Shown: piece after piece, positions 57,946 through 64,000 of the stretch
Layout: each line of letters starts with the position of its first letter
Numbering within the stretch: position 1 is the stretch's first letter
Made by a program: the position numbers and the translations under genes
Source: Salinibacterium sp. NK8237
GTDB taxonomy: Bacteria > Actinomycetota > Actinomycetes > Actinomycetales > Microbacteriaceae
Assembly (NCBI RefSeq): GCF_015864955.1
Contig: NZ_JADYWE010000002.1
Coordinates: forward strand, 128,326 to 192,325
DNA length: 64,000 nucleotides
Direction of reading: 5' to 3'
Notes under the pieces: generated by a model
What the model was told of the DNA's origin: nothing
Seen by the model: the letters and a program-made list of their open reading frames with translations, nothing else
Databases searched by the model: none

Positions 57946-58464
57946 GACTGGTACCTTCCTGATCCTGTGTGGATAAGGAAGCTGATTCGACGATGAGGCC
58001 AACTTGAGGGTTGTCCCACGAACTACTGCCTGATCTCAGCTTCGCTTGCCCATGTGGTGGTGCTGTTATGGAGTTGTGCAACGAGATGGTTAGGTCTCGT
58101 GTGGTGTTGCCCGAATTGTGTTGCCCGAATGGTGTTGCTGGTACTGCCCGAATAAGAAGGGTGGTTTGCCCCGCTTGCATAGAGAGACTGAGACCCCCCT
58201 CGGTTATGACGCGGGTTTTCAAACTTTTTTGAAAACTTTTTTGGCAGGCCGAAATTGCGGGTGAAATCGCGACCATTTCTGCCGCTTCTCTCTATTGATC
58301 TCTCTAGTGGGGGAGCGGGCACTGCGAGACGGCTCAGGATGACGTACACTTGTTCAGGTTGTTGATAACTGCCATACTTTCGCGCGCCTGCTCCTCACTT
58401 CTCAATGTGGATGTGTCGTCGTGTTTGTGCGAAAGTGTGGGTAAGAGATTTACCTCTCTTGCAA
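57946..58464. other. Intergenic region between the surface protein gene and tRNA-Trp
   Basis: No supported gene in about 520 nt. It holds a direct repeat GTGTTGCCCGAAT (58104-58116 and 58118-58130), part of which recurs at 58145-58152. It also holds an AT-rich hairpin, GTTTTCAAA-CTTT-TTTGAAAAC at 58215-58236, followed by TTTTTT (58237-58242), a plausible terminator for a plus-strand transcript or a hairpin in the leader of the surface protein mRNA. A promoter candidate for the tRNA is TTGTTC (58350-58355), 17 nt, CATACT (58373-58378). Confidence 0.5.
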
Positions 58465-58537
58465 AGGGTGGTGGCTCAATTGGTAGAGCAGCGGTCTCCA
58501 AAACCGCAGGTTGCAGGTTCGAGTCCTGTCCGCCCTG
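58465..58537 (+). tRNA. tRNA-Trp (anticodon CCA)
   Basis: 73 nt fold as a cloverleaf: acceptor AGGGTGG (58465-58471) with CCGCCCT (58530-58536), D-arm GCTC...GAGC, anticodon stem GCGGT/ACCGC enclosing loop CTCCAAA (anticodon CCA), and T-arm GCAGG-TTCGAGT-CCTGT. CA follows the discriminator G and the full CCA is not encoded. It is directly upstream of secE, the common actinobacterial order. Confidence 0.97.
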
Positions 58538-58600
58538 CAAGTCCCTCTCTGTGAGACACGGAGTGGGTCGAGTAAGCCGAAGTATCGGAAGGTAGTAAGA

Positions 58601-58882
58601 GTGGCCAAGAAAGACGTAGACGAGCCCAGCGAGGACGTCGTCGCCAAGGCGAAGAAGGAGAGCGCGCAACGTCGTGGACCCTTCGGCCGCATGACACTCT
58701 TCATCCGCCAAGTTATTAACGAACTCAAGAAGGTAGTAACTCCGACTCGGCGCGAGCTGGTCAGCTTTACTCTCGTTGTTCTTGTATTCGTCATCATCAT
58801 GATGGGTATCGTTTCGGCCCTCGACTTTGGGTTTAGCGCGTTGGTGAACTTCTTGTTCGGCGACCCAGACCTGGTCGTCTAA
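58601..58882 (+). CDS. secE: Preprotein translocase subunit SecE
   Basis: From GTG 58601 (GGAAGG 8 nt upstream) it is 93 aa: a polar N-terminus, the amphipathic RRGPFGRMTLFIRQVINELKKVVTPTRRELVSFT that lies along the membrane, and one helix VVLVFVIIMMGIVSALDFGF. SecE clamps SecY in the export channel. tRNA-Trp lies upstream and nusG 57 nt downstream. Confidence 0.97.
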   Translation: MAKKDVDEPSEDVVAKAKKESAQRRGPFGRMTLFIRQVINELKKVVTPTRRELVSFTLVVLVFVIIMMGIVSALDFGFSALVNFLFGDPDLVV

Positions 58883-58939
58883 GCCCTTCATAAACCGCAG
58901 CGGTTACGGCCGAACTGCAGAGTAACGAAAAGAGATTTA

Positions 58940-59920
58940 GTGTCCGAGAACCACCGCGAAGACTCCGAGCTCGCTACGGCAGCAGAGCAGTCCTCCGAGG
59001 AGGATGAGGCGCAGACGGGTAACACCTTGGCTGCGGCAGAGCGTTCAGAAGACTCCGCCGAGCACCAGGCAATGCACGTTGAAGGCGATTCGGCTGATGT
59101 CGACGCCGATCTTGCTGGTCTCCTTGAGGCTCTGGATGCCGCAGTCGACCCTGCAGCAGATGCTGAAGTAAACGACGCGCTCGACATCGACAACGCTGCT
59201 GAAGCCGACGCTTCTGTTGCCGCAACCGATGACGAAGCAGCGGACGAAGCTGAAGCCGAAGGCACCGACGCTGCTGAGGTAGCCGAGGGCGAAGAGGTAG
59301 AGGTCGACCCGTACGCCGAGTTCCGCATGGACCTCCGCCTGCAGCCAGGCAAGTGGTACGTCATCCACTCCTATGCCGGCTTCGAAAAGCGCGTCAAGCA
59401 CAACATCGAGAACCGCAAGGTTTCCATGGCGATGGAAGATTTCGTCTTCCAAGTCGAGGTTCCGATGGAAGATGTTGTCGAGATCAAGAACGGTCAGCGC
59501 AAGCTCGTTAACCGTGTTCGCATCCCCGGCTACGTTTTGGTTCGCATGGACCTCAACGAAGACAGCTGGTCGGTTGTTCGTCACACTCCCGGTGTTACTG
59601 GCTTCGTGGGCAACGCTCACAACCCCGTACCGCTGCGTTTCGAAGAAGCGTTCAACATGCTGAAGAGCCTTGTTGAGATCGTTGAAGCTCCTGTTGCTAA
59701 GGGTGCATCGCAGAAGAGCAAGACCGCTGCACGCGCCATCCCCGCAGAGATCGACTTTGAAATCGGCGAGACCATCACCATCAAGGAGGGTTCCTTCGCG
59801 GGCCTTCCCGGTTCGATCAGCGAGATCAAGGCGGAGAGCGGAAAGCTCATCGTTCTGGTTTCCCTCTTCGAGCGCGAGACCCCGGTCGAGCTCAGCTTCG
59901 ATCAGGTCACCAAGCTTTAA
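58940..59920 (+). CDS. nusG: Transcription antitermination factor NusG with long acidic N-terminus
   Basis: The product is 326 aa from GTG 58940. The first 130 residues are acidic, Ala/Glu/Asp-rich and probably disordered. The NGN domain begins at [22 protein letters not shown] (residue 138), with [32 protein letters not shown] Lys-rich linker leads to the KOW domain [21 protein letters not shown] near residue 265. NusG binds the polymerase clamp and links it to Rho or ribosomes. E. coli NusG is 181 aa, so the extension is the notable part. Confidence 0.96.
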   Translation: MSENHREDSELATAAEQSSEEDEAQTGNTLAAAERSEDSAEHQAMHVEGDSADVDADLAGLLEALDAAVDPAADAEVNDALDIDNAAEADASVAATDDEAADEAEAEGTDAAEVAEGEEVEVDPYAEFRMDLRLQPGKWYVIHSYAGFEKRVKHNIENRKVSMAMEDFVFQVEVPMEDVVEIKNGQRKLVNRVRIPGYVLVRMDLNEDSWSVVRHTPGVTGFVGNAHNPVPLRFEEAFNMLKSLVEIVEAPVAKGASQKSKTAARAIPAEIDFEIGETITIKEGSFAGLPGSISEIKAESGKLIVLVSLFERETPVELSFDQVTKL

Positions 59921-59962
59921 GGGCTTTCGCCCCTAAAAAACCACCGCGCCCTTCGGGTGCGG
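59921..59962 (+). promoter_or_regulatory. Hairpin pair in the nusG-rplK spacer
   Basis: GGGC-TTTC-GCCC (59921-59932) follows the nusG stop directly, then an A6 run; CCGCGCCC-TTC-GGGTGCGG (59944-59962, one G.T pair) comes next. Together they could be an attenuator or a ribosomal-protein L1 target in the L11 leader. AAAAGGA stands before ATG 60007. Confidence 0.5.
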
Positions 59963-60006
59963 GAGAGCTGGCCACACGGGTCAGTTCGTACTGAAAAGGA
60001 AACACA

Positions 60007-60438
60007 ATGGCACCGAAAAAGAAGGTTACAGGTCTGATTAAGCTTCAGATCCAAGCCGGCGCCGCTAACCCCGCACCGCCCATCGGGCCTGCGCTGGGAC
60101 AGCACGGCGTTAACATCATGGAGTTCTGCAAGGCGTACAACGCCGCTACCGAGGCTCAGCGTGGAAACGTTATCCCGGTAGAGATCACCGTGTACGAGGA
60201 CCGTTCGTTTACGTTCATCCTCAAGACCCCGCCGGCAGCAGAGCTCATCAAGAAGGCTGCTGGAGTTGCTAAGGGTTCGGGCACGCCGCACACCGTCAAG
60301 GTTGCGAAGCTCACCAAAGACCAGGTACGTACGATCGCCGAGCAGAAGATGGCTGACCTCAACGCCAACGACATCGACGGTGCAATGAAGATCATCGCGG
60401 GCACCGCTCGCTCGATGGGAATCACGGTGGAGGCATAA
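60007..60438 (+). CDS. rplK: 50S ribosomal protein L11
   Basis: 143 aa with full family sequence: [42 protein letters not shown], the RNA-binding C-domain with [34 protein letters not shown] and the end [11 protein letters not shown]. It binds 23S rRNA in the GTPase centre. Its stop overlaps the rplA start by one base (TAATG). Confidence 0.98.
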   Translation: MAPKKKVTGLIKLQIQAGAANPAPPIGPALGQHGVNIMEFCKAYNAATEAQRGNVIPVEITVYEDRSFTFILKTPPAAELIKKAAGVAKGSGTPHTVKVAKLTKDQVRTIAEQKMADLNANDIDGAMKIIAGTARSMGITVEA

Positions 60439-61127
60439 TGTCCAAGAATTCCAAGGCATACAAGTCCGCCGCTGAGAAGCTCGAAGAGGGCAAGTTCTAC
60501 ACGCCAACCGAGGCTGTCTCAGTTGCTCGCGAAATGAGCTCGAAGAAGTTCGACTCCACCGTTGAGGTTGCTCTTCGCTTGGGTGTAGACCCTCGCAAGG
60601 CTGACCAGATGGTTCGTGGCACCGTTATCCTGCCTCACGGTACGGGTAAGACTGCTCGCGTTATCGTTTTCGCAACCGGTCCCGCAGCAGAAGCAGCAAT
60701 CGCTGCTGGCGCTGACGAGGTTGGTGGCTCGGAGCTCATCGAGAAGGTAGCCGCTGGCTACACCGCTTTCGACGCAGCAGTTTCGACCCCCGAGCTCATG
60801 GGCCAGGTTGGTCGTTTGGGTAAGGTTCTTGGTCCGCGTGGCCTCATGCCAAACCCCAAGACCGGAACGGTTACTCCTGACACCGCAAAGGCTGTCTCGG
60901 AGATCAAGGGCGGAAAGATTGAGTTCCGCGTCGACAAGCACTCCAACGTTCACTTCATCGTGGGCAAGGCCGGCTTCACCGCTGAGCAGCTTGACGAGAA
61001 CATCAAGGCAGCACTCGACGAGGTTCTGCGCGCAAAGCCCAGCTCTTCCAAGGGTCGCTACATCACGAAGGCAACGGTTTCGACCACCTTCGGTCCTGGC
61101 ATTCCGGTCGACATCAACTCGATCTAA
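60438..61127 (+). CDS. rplA: 50S ribosomal protein L1
   Basis: 229 aa: [79 protein letters not shown] and [14 protein letters not shown] all match L1. L1 shapes the E-site stalk and represses its own operon. It is coupled to rplK and followed by a clear terminator. Confidence 0.98.
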   Translation: MSKNSKAYKSAAEKLEEGKFYTPTEAVSVAREMSSKKFDSTVEVALRLGVDPRKADQMVRGTVILPHGTGKTARVIVFATGPAAEAAIAAGADEVGGSELIEKVAAGYTAFDAAVSTPELMGQVGRLGKVLGPRGLMPNPKTGTVTPDTAKAVSEIKGGKIEFRVDKHSNVHFIVGKAGFTAEQLDENIKAALDEVLRAKPSSSKGRYITKATVSTTFGPGIPVDINSI

Positions 61128-61140
61128 TACTGCTTAAATG

Positions 61141-61174
61141 AACGGGGGTCGGCAATTGCCGGCCCCCGTTTTTT
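61141..61174 (+). terminator. Intrinsic terminator after rplA
   Basis: AACGGGGG...CCCCCGTT with an inner CGGC-AATT-GCCG helix, then TTTTTT ending at 61174. This is the most classical rho-independent terminator in the window. Confidence 0.93.
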
Positions 61175-61238
61175 GCATTCCCCGGGCCCGGTGCTGGGAG
61201 GAATATGCTGGTCAGTATCTGCCGTAGGGAGCCTTGTT

Positions 61239-61790
61239 GTGACCACCACTGTTCGCCGCGCTATCGAGAGTGACGCCGAGTTGCTCCACGAGATCGCTCG
61301 CCAGACCTTTCCTTTAGCCTGTCCTGCCACCACAACCCTCGACGCGATCGCGTCCTACATCGAACAGAACCTTTCGGTGTCGGCGTTCCGCCATTACCTC
61401 ACTGACCCTGCCCGCGAGGTTCTTCTCGCTGAGGTAGATGGCCAGCCTGCCGGCTACGCGATGTTTTCTGCTCTCGAGCCCGGTGATCCGGATGTTGCAC
61501 AGGCGCTCACTCTTCACCCCACAGTCGAACTCAGCAAATGCTATGTTCTCGGCCTCTTTCATGGCGCCGGCGTCGCACCCGCTTTGATTGGTTCGGGAAT
61601 CGCGTGGGCTCGCGGTCAAGGCTTTGTCGGGATGTGGTTGGGAGTCAATCAGGAGAACGCCCGTGCCAATCGTTTCTACGAAAAGATGGGCTTCGAACTT
61701 ATGGGCACCAAGAAGTTCCTCGTCGGGGAGCGCTGGGAAGACGACTTTGTGCGTCAACTTTCGCTCAGCGAATCACTTTCCGCTCGCTAA
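61239..61790 (+). CDS. GNAT-family N-acetyltransferase
   Basis: From GTG 61239 (AGGGAG upstream) it is 183 aa. Motifs: RRAIESDAELLHEIARQTFP, EVDGQPAGYAMF, ELSKCYVLGLFHGAGVAPALIGSGIAWARGQGFVGMWLGV (acetyl-CoA site, with a degenerate Q/RxxGxG/A) and NQENARANRFYEKMGFELMGTKKFLVG, the RimI-like ending. It probably acetylates a small molecule or protein; the substrate is unknown. The DUF998 gene begins 5 nt later. Confidence 0.9.
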   Translation: MTTTVRRAIESDAELLHEIARQTFPLACPATTTLDAIASYIEQNLSVSAFRHYLTDPAREVLLAEVDGQPAGYAMFSALEPGDPDVAQALTLHPTVELSKCYVLGLFHGAGVAPALIGSGIAWARGQGFVGMWLGVNQENARANRFYEKMGFELMGTKKFLVGERWEDDFVRQLSLSESLSAR

Positions 61791-61794
61791 CGCG

Positions 61795-62463
61795 ATGACG
61801 ACTATTGCGCCACAGCGCGTTTCTGCTGCCGCTGTTGAGGGAGTAACCGCTGTTGTCGGCAGCGTCGCTGTCGGCATCGCGCTCGTTGTGATCTGGGCTT
61901 CGCGACTGATGGTGCCTCGCGAGTTGTATGTCAGCGAGTTGGGGGCCGAGGGCGAACCCACTGCGGCCGCTTTTGAGATTGCGCTGTTGCTGATCGTCGG
62001 TGGCGGAACTGCCGTCGCCTGGAGTGCTCGACGCGTTCGTGCCTGGCCGCCCCTCTTGTCAATTGGCTCACCGGCATTGTCTCTGTGGGTCGGTTGTGGG
62101 TTCTTCCTGATCGCCTCGCAGGTGACGTGTACTTCGGGATGCCCGCTGCCCTACGGTCCGAGCTTCACGTGGCAGGACTTCGCTCACACCCTTGCCGCGG
62201 TAATCGCCTTTGCGGCAGCGTGTTGGGCCATGATCCAAACGTCGTTTGCTCGGGAACATCGTGTGCTCGCCCGGCTGTCACTGATCACTGCTGTTGCGGT
62301 CGCCGTCATCGCTGGAACGGGTGGGCTCTTTTCGCTTTTCCGTTTTCAGGTTGTGCTCGGTAGCCGGCTCGAATTCGTCGCCACGACGATTGCGATTGCG
62401 TGGCTCATGGTTCTCGGCACCGTCATTGCCGCCAGGGCACTGTCATGCCGCACTCGCGAGTAG
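61795..62463 (+). CDS. DUF998-family membrane protein
   Basis: 222 aa from ATG 61795, with six hydrophobic helices. The stretch LIASQVTCTSGCPLPYGPSFTWQDFAHTLAAVIAFAAACWAMI is the DUF998 signature: a Cys pair on the outside, then a D-x3-H near the start of the next helix. The family's role is unknown. It is next to the GNAT gene and probably co-transcribed. Confidence 0.85.
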   Translation: MTTIAPQRVSAAAVEGVTAVVGSVAVGIALVVIWASRLMVPRELYVSELGAEGEPTAAAFEIALLLIVGGGTAVAWSARRVRAWPPLLSIGSPALSLWVGCGFFLIASQVTCTSGCPLPYGPSFTWQDFAHTLAAVIAFAAACWAMIQTSFAREHRVLARLSLITAVAVAVIAGTGGLFSLFRFQVVLGSRLEFVATTIAIAWLMVLGTVIAARALSCRTRE

Positions 62464-62484
62464 ACACCACGTGCGGGTGAGCGG

Positions 62485-63087
62485 TTAGGACGCCCGCATG
62501 AGATCGAGAAGCCGATCTGCCAAACCTACGAGTGTGTGGATCTGGTCTTCGTCGCGCTCAACCCACTGGCACTTCGGCTCGGCATGCACCGGCACGAAGT
62601 CAGTGTGCTGCTCCCACACCACGAGCGTGCGGTCGGCACCAAGCACATACTGTTGCCACCACACCTGCCGAAGGTAAGAGCGGGGGATCGTGCGCCACGG
62701 TTTCGCCGTCGTCTTGATCTCCGAAAGCACGAGAGAACCGTCAAGTACGGAAACTCCGTCTGGCGTCGCCAAATGGAGAGGCTGATCGTGGGCGTGATAC
62801 AAAGCTGAACTGGATTGGATGCCGTGCTCACCGAGCACCCAGCGCGCAATTTCAGGTTCCCGAGCGCGACCATGATCGGTAAACGCGTTACCGCTGAACC
62901 CCGAGCCGAGTAGCTTGCTCTCCACAAGGGCACGCAACGATTGTTCTGTGGCTAGGCGGGCGGCATCCGTTGCTGTTACGCCGCGGCTGCGGGCACGAAG
63001 CCACGCGACGCGATCCTCAGAATGGGCGACGATGCGGTCGCGATGATTGGGCGCAACCGGCTCCCAAAGATCGAGTTCCGGTTGCAT
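62485..63087 (-). CDS. YqaJ-type recombinase/exonuclease
   Basis: From ATG 63087 it is 200 aa. HSEDRVAWLRARSRGVTATDAARLA opens the fold; GRAREPEIARWVLGEHGI holds the active Glu, TPDGVSVLDGSLVLSEIKTTAKPW holds the Asp...Glu-x-Lys metal set, and YLRQVWWQQYVLGADRTLVVWEQH completes the PD-(D/E)XK exonuclease. YqaJ proteins are common in phages, but this copy sits among ordinary genes with no phage neighbours. It may be a chromosomal DNA repair nuclease of actinobacteria. Confidence 0.85.
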   Translation of the reverse strand: MQPELDLWEPVAPNHRDRIVAHSEDRVAWLRARSRGVTATDAARLATEQSLRALVESKLLGSGFSGNAFTDHGRAREPEIARWVLGEHGIQSSSALYHAHDQPLHLATPDGVSVLDGSLVLSEIKTTAKPWRTIPRSYLRQVWWQQYVLGADRTLVVWEQHTDFVPVHAEPKCQWVERDEDQIHTLVGLADRLLDLMRAS

Positions 63088-63223
63088 AGTCACACCCCAT
63101 TGTCTCTCTTCCCGAAGCGCTGGGTGCGCCCATCGCGGAGAAAGGGGCACTTCCCGGCCCCACAGTGGCCGGGAGTGCCGGGTTCGCGCGTTCATTGCCG
63201 ACAGGAACTGGCAGACTAGGCCC

Positions 63224-64000
63224 ATGCGAGCCGTGCACCCCTACATTGCGTCAACTGTGAGTTTTCGACGTCGTCTGGTTGGTGCGGCGGCGCTGGCGGT
63301 CATGGCGATGATGACTCTGGTGCCAGCGACAGCTGCTGTGGCATCCGTGGGATCAACTCCGCCTGATGTTACGTCCTTTGCCACTGACGATGACGGATTG
63401 CTCGTCGAGCTCGAAGAGTTTTTTGGTGTGGATCAGCGTGGCACCGGCCTCGATTTTTCTGACGGCATCGAGATCGGTGAAGTTGATCGTGTCTTCCTAT
63501 GGTCGAACGACTACCACTCGGGTCAGGTGACAGAGACAGCGGTGCAGTATGTGAACCGGTGGATGGTTCCGGTCACGATCGGGGAAGAGCCCGTTGGTGT
63601 CGCATTGATCGGGATCGACCCCGCCACTGTAGACCCCGAAATGATCGACTTTATTCGCAGCCCCGGCGTTGCGCTGGCGCTTGACGACGTCGATGATGAC
63701 GCCACGCTCGTGCAAGAGCCAGAAACTGGCGCATGGTTTAGCCTCATCGACGAAACCATTACCCCGCTCGTGCGTGGCACAAGCGAGGTGGCCGGAGAGG
63801 TGACCCTTGAGGCGTATCAACCCATCGTGTCGACTCGCCCTGTCGAGGTTGTGGAGGAGTCGCCGCAGCCTGATCAGGGAGCTGTGCAGTCCGTGGTGCT
63901 CATTGTGACGACGGTGATTGTCGTGCTACTCGCCCTGCTCATCCCGACCATCCTCGGACAGGTGCGCGAGCGCCGAGAGCGTCGCGCTGCCGAAGAAGGA
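63224..64000 (+). CDS. Secreted membrane-anchored protein (partial, runs off the right edge)
   Basis: An open frame from ATG 63224 continues to the window end, 259 codons visible. It has a signal peptide (FRRRLVGAAALAVMAMMTLVPATAAVAS), an outside domain of about 190 residues with an acidic stretch (ALALDDVDDDATLVQEPE), and a C-terminal helix SVVLIVTTVIVVLLALLIPTILG followed by a basic RERRERR tail. The layout is a single-pass, outside-facing protein. No family was recognised. Confidence 0.75.
   Translation, partial: MRAVHPYIASTVSFRRRLVGAAALAVMAMMTLVPATAAVASVGSTPPDVTSFATDDDGLLVELEEFFGVDQRGTGLDFSDGIEIGEVDRVFLWSNDYHSGQVTETAVQYVNRWMVPVTIGEEPVGVALIGIDPATVDPEMIDFIRSPGVALALDDVDDDATLVQEPETGAWFSLIDETITPLVRGTSEVAGEVTLEAYQPIVSTRPVEVVEESPQPDQGAVQSVVLIVTTVIVVLLALLIPTILGQVRERRERRAAEEG

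Noticed and set aside
58003..58349. Short frames on both strands between the surface protein gene and tRNA-Trp
   Set aside because: None has a ribosome site, a hydrophobic or motif pattern, or a sensible composition; the stretch carries repeats and a hairpin instead.
58465..58537. tRNA-Trp as an integration site
   Set aside because: The tRNA 3' end is followed by secE at its normal place, and no second copy of the tRNA end was noticed in the window.
62485..63087. Remnant prophage suggested by the YqaJ gene
   Set aside because: No integrase, capsid, terminase or att-like repeat is nearby, and the base composition is like that of the neighbours.

Overview
The window is high-GC, densely packed chromosomal DNA of an actinobacterium. 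Several features point to the family Microbacteriaceae: many start codons with no Shine-Dalgarno sequence sitting 5-7 nt after a TANNNT -10 box (leaderless genes), frequent GGATGCC/GCATCC words, ATGA or GTGA start/stop overlaps, PadR-HAAS, ECF42 and F510_1955 families, and the order tRNA-Trp - secE - nusG - rplK - rplA. This placement is inferred from sequence style, not from a search. No prophage, insertion sequence or CRISPR array was seen.

Layout. (1) 1-4573: the end of a surface-polysaccharide locus: a membrane protein tail, a nitroreductase-family protein, a flippase-like membrane protein, a family 2 glycosyltransferase and a polysaccharide pyruvyl transferase. (2) 4599-15680: accessory and housekeeping genes: a CDF metal exporter with an ArsR sensor, threonine aldolase, an MFS drug exporter with its MarR regulator, an AlkD-like protein, a lipoprotein behind a possible structured leader, a hydrolase, and a TetR-GNAT fusion. 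(3) 15775-28469: Lrp/alanine dehydrogenase, a C26 peptidase, a hipBA toxin-antitoxin module behind four evenly spaced operators, MFS, an oxidoreductase/TetR pair, PadR/HAAS and an ECF42 sigma module. (4) 28466-36557: a hydrolase, a secreted-type nuclease, an oxidoreductase, a GNAT gene broken by one in-frame stop codon, a four-domain CoA-disulfide reductase/rhodanese/TusA/DsrE protein, and a kinase fused to a small conserved protein. (5) 36595-46884: a catabolic locus: amidase, GntR regulator, two SDR dehydrogenases, a 2-oxoacid dehydrogenase E1 alpha/beta pair, a free-standing lipoyl domain, a tandem PPC-domain protein and a TRAP transporter. Two TGGTNNNACCA operators mark the starts of its two operons. 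(6) 47177-47417: a solitary 27-codon peptide gene with a strong ribosome site, a promoter embedded in a perfect 11-bp inverted repeat, and a hairpin terminator. (7) 47524-64000: hadA/hadB-like dehydratases with murB, a two-component system with an ABC-2 exporter, aspartate aminotransferase, a sortase-anchored surface protein, tRNA-Trp, secE-nusG-rplKA, and small genes to the right edge.

How the genes work together. The TRAP system probably imports an organic acid or polyol that the two SDRs oxidise and the E1 pair decarboxylates onto the lipoyl protein. The FCD-type GntR repressor probably controls both operons. No E2 or E3 gene is present, which makes the pathway unusual. The best candidates for something undescribed are the 27-aa peptide unit, the E1/lipoyl/PPC/TRAP locus, and the hip operator array.
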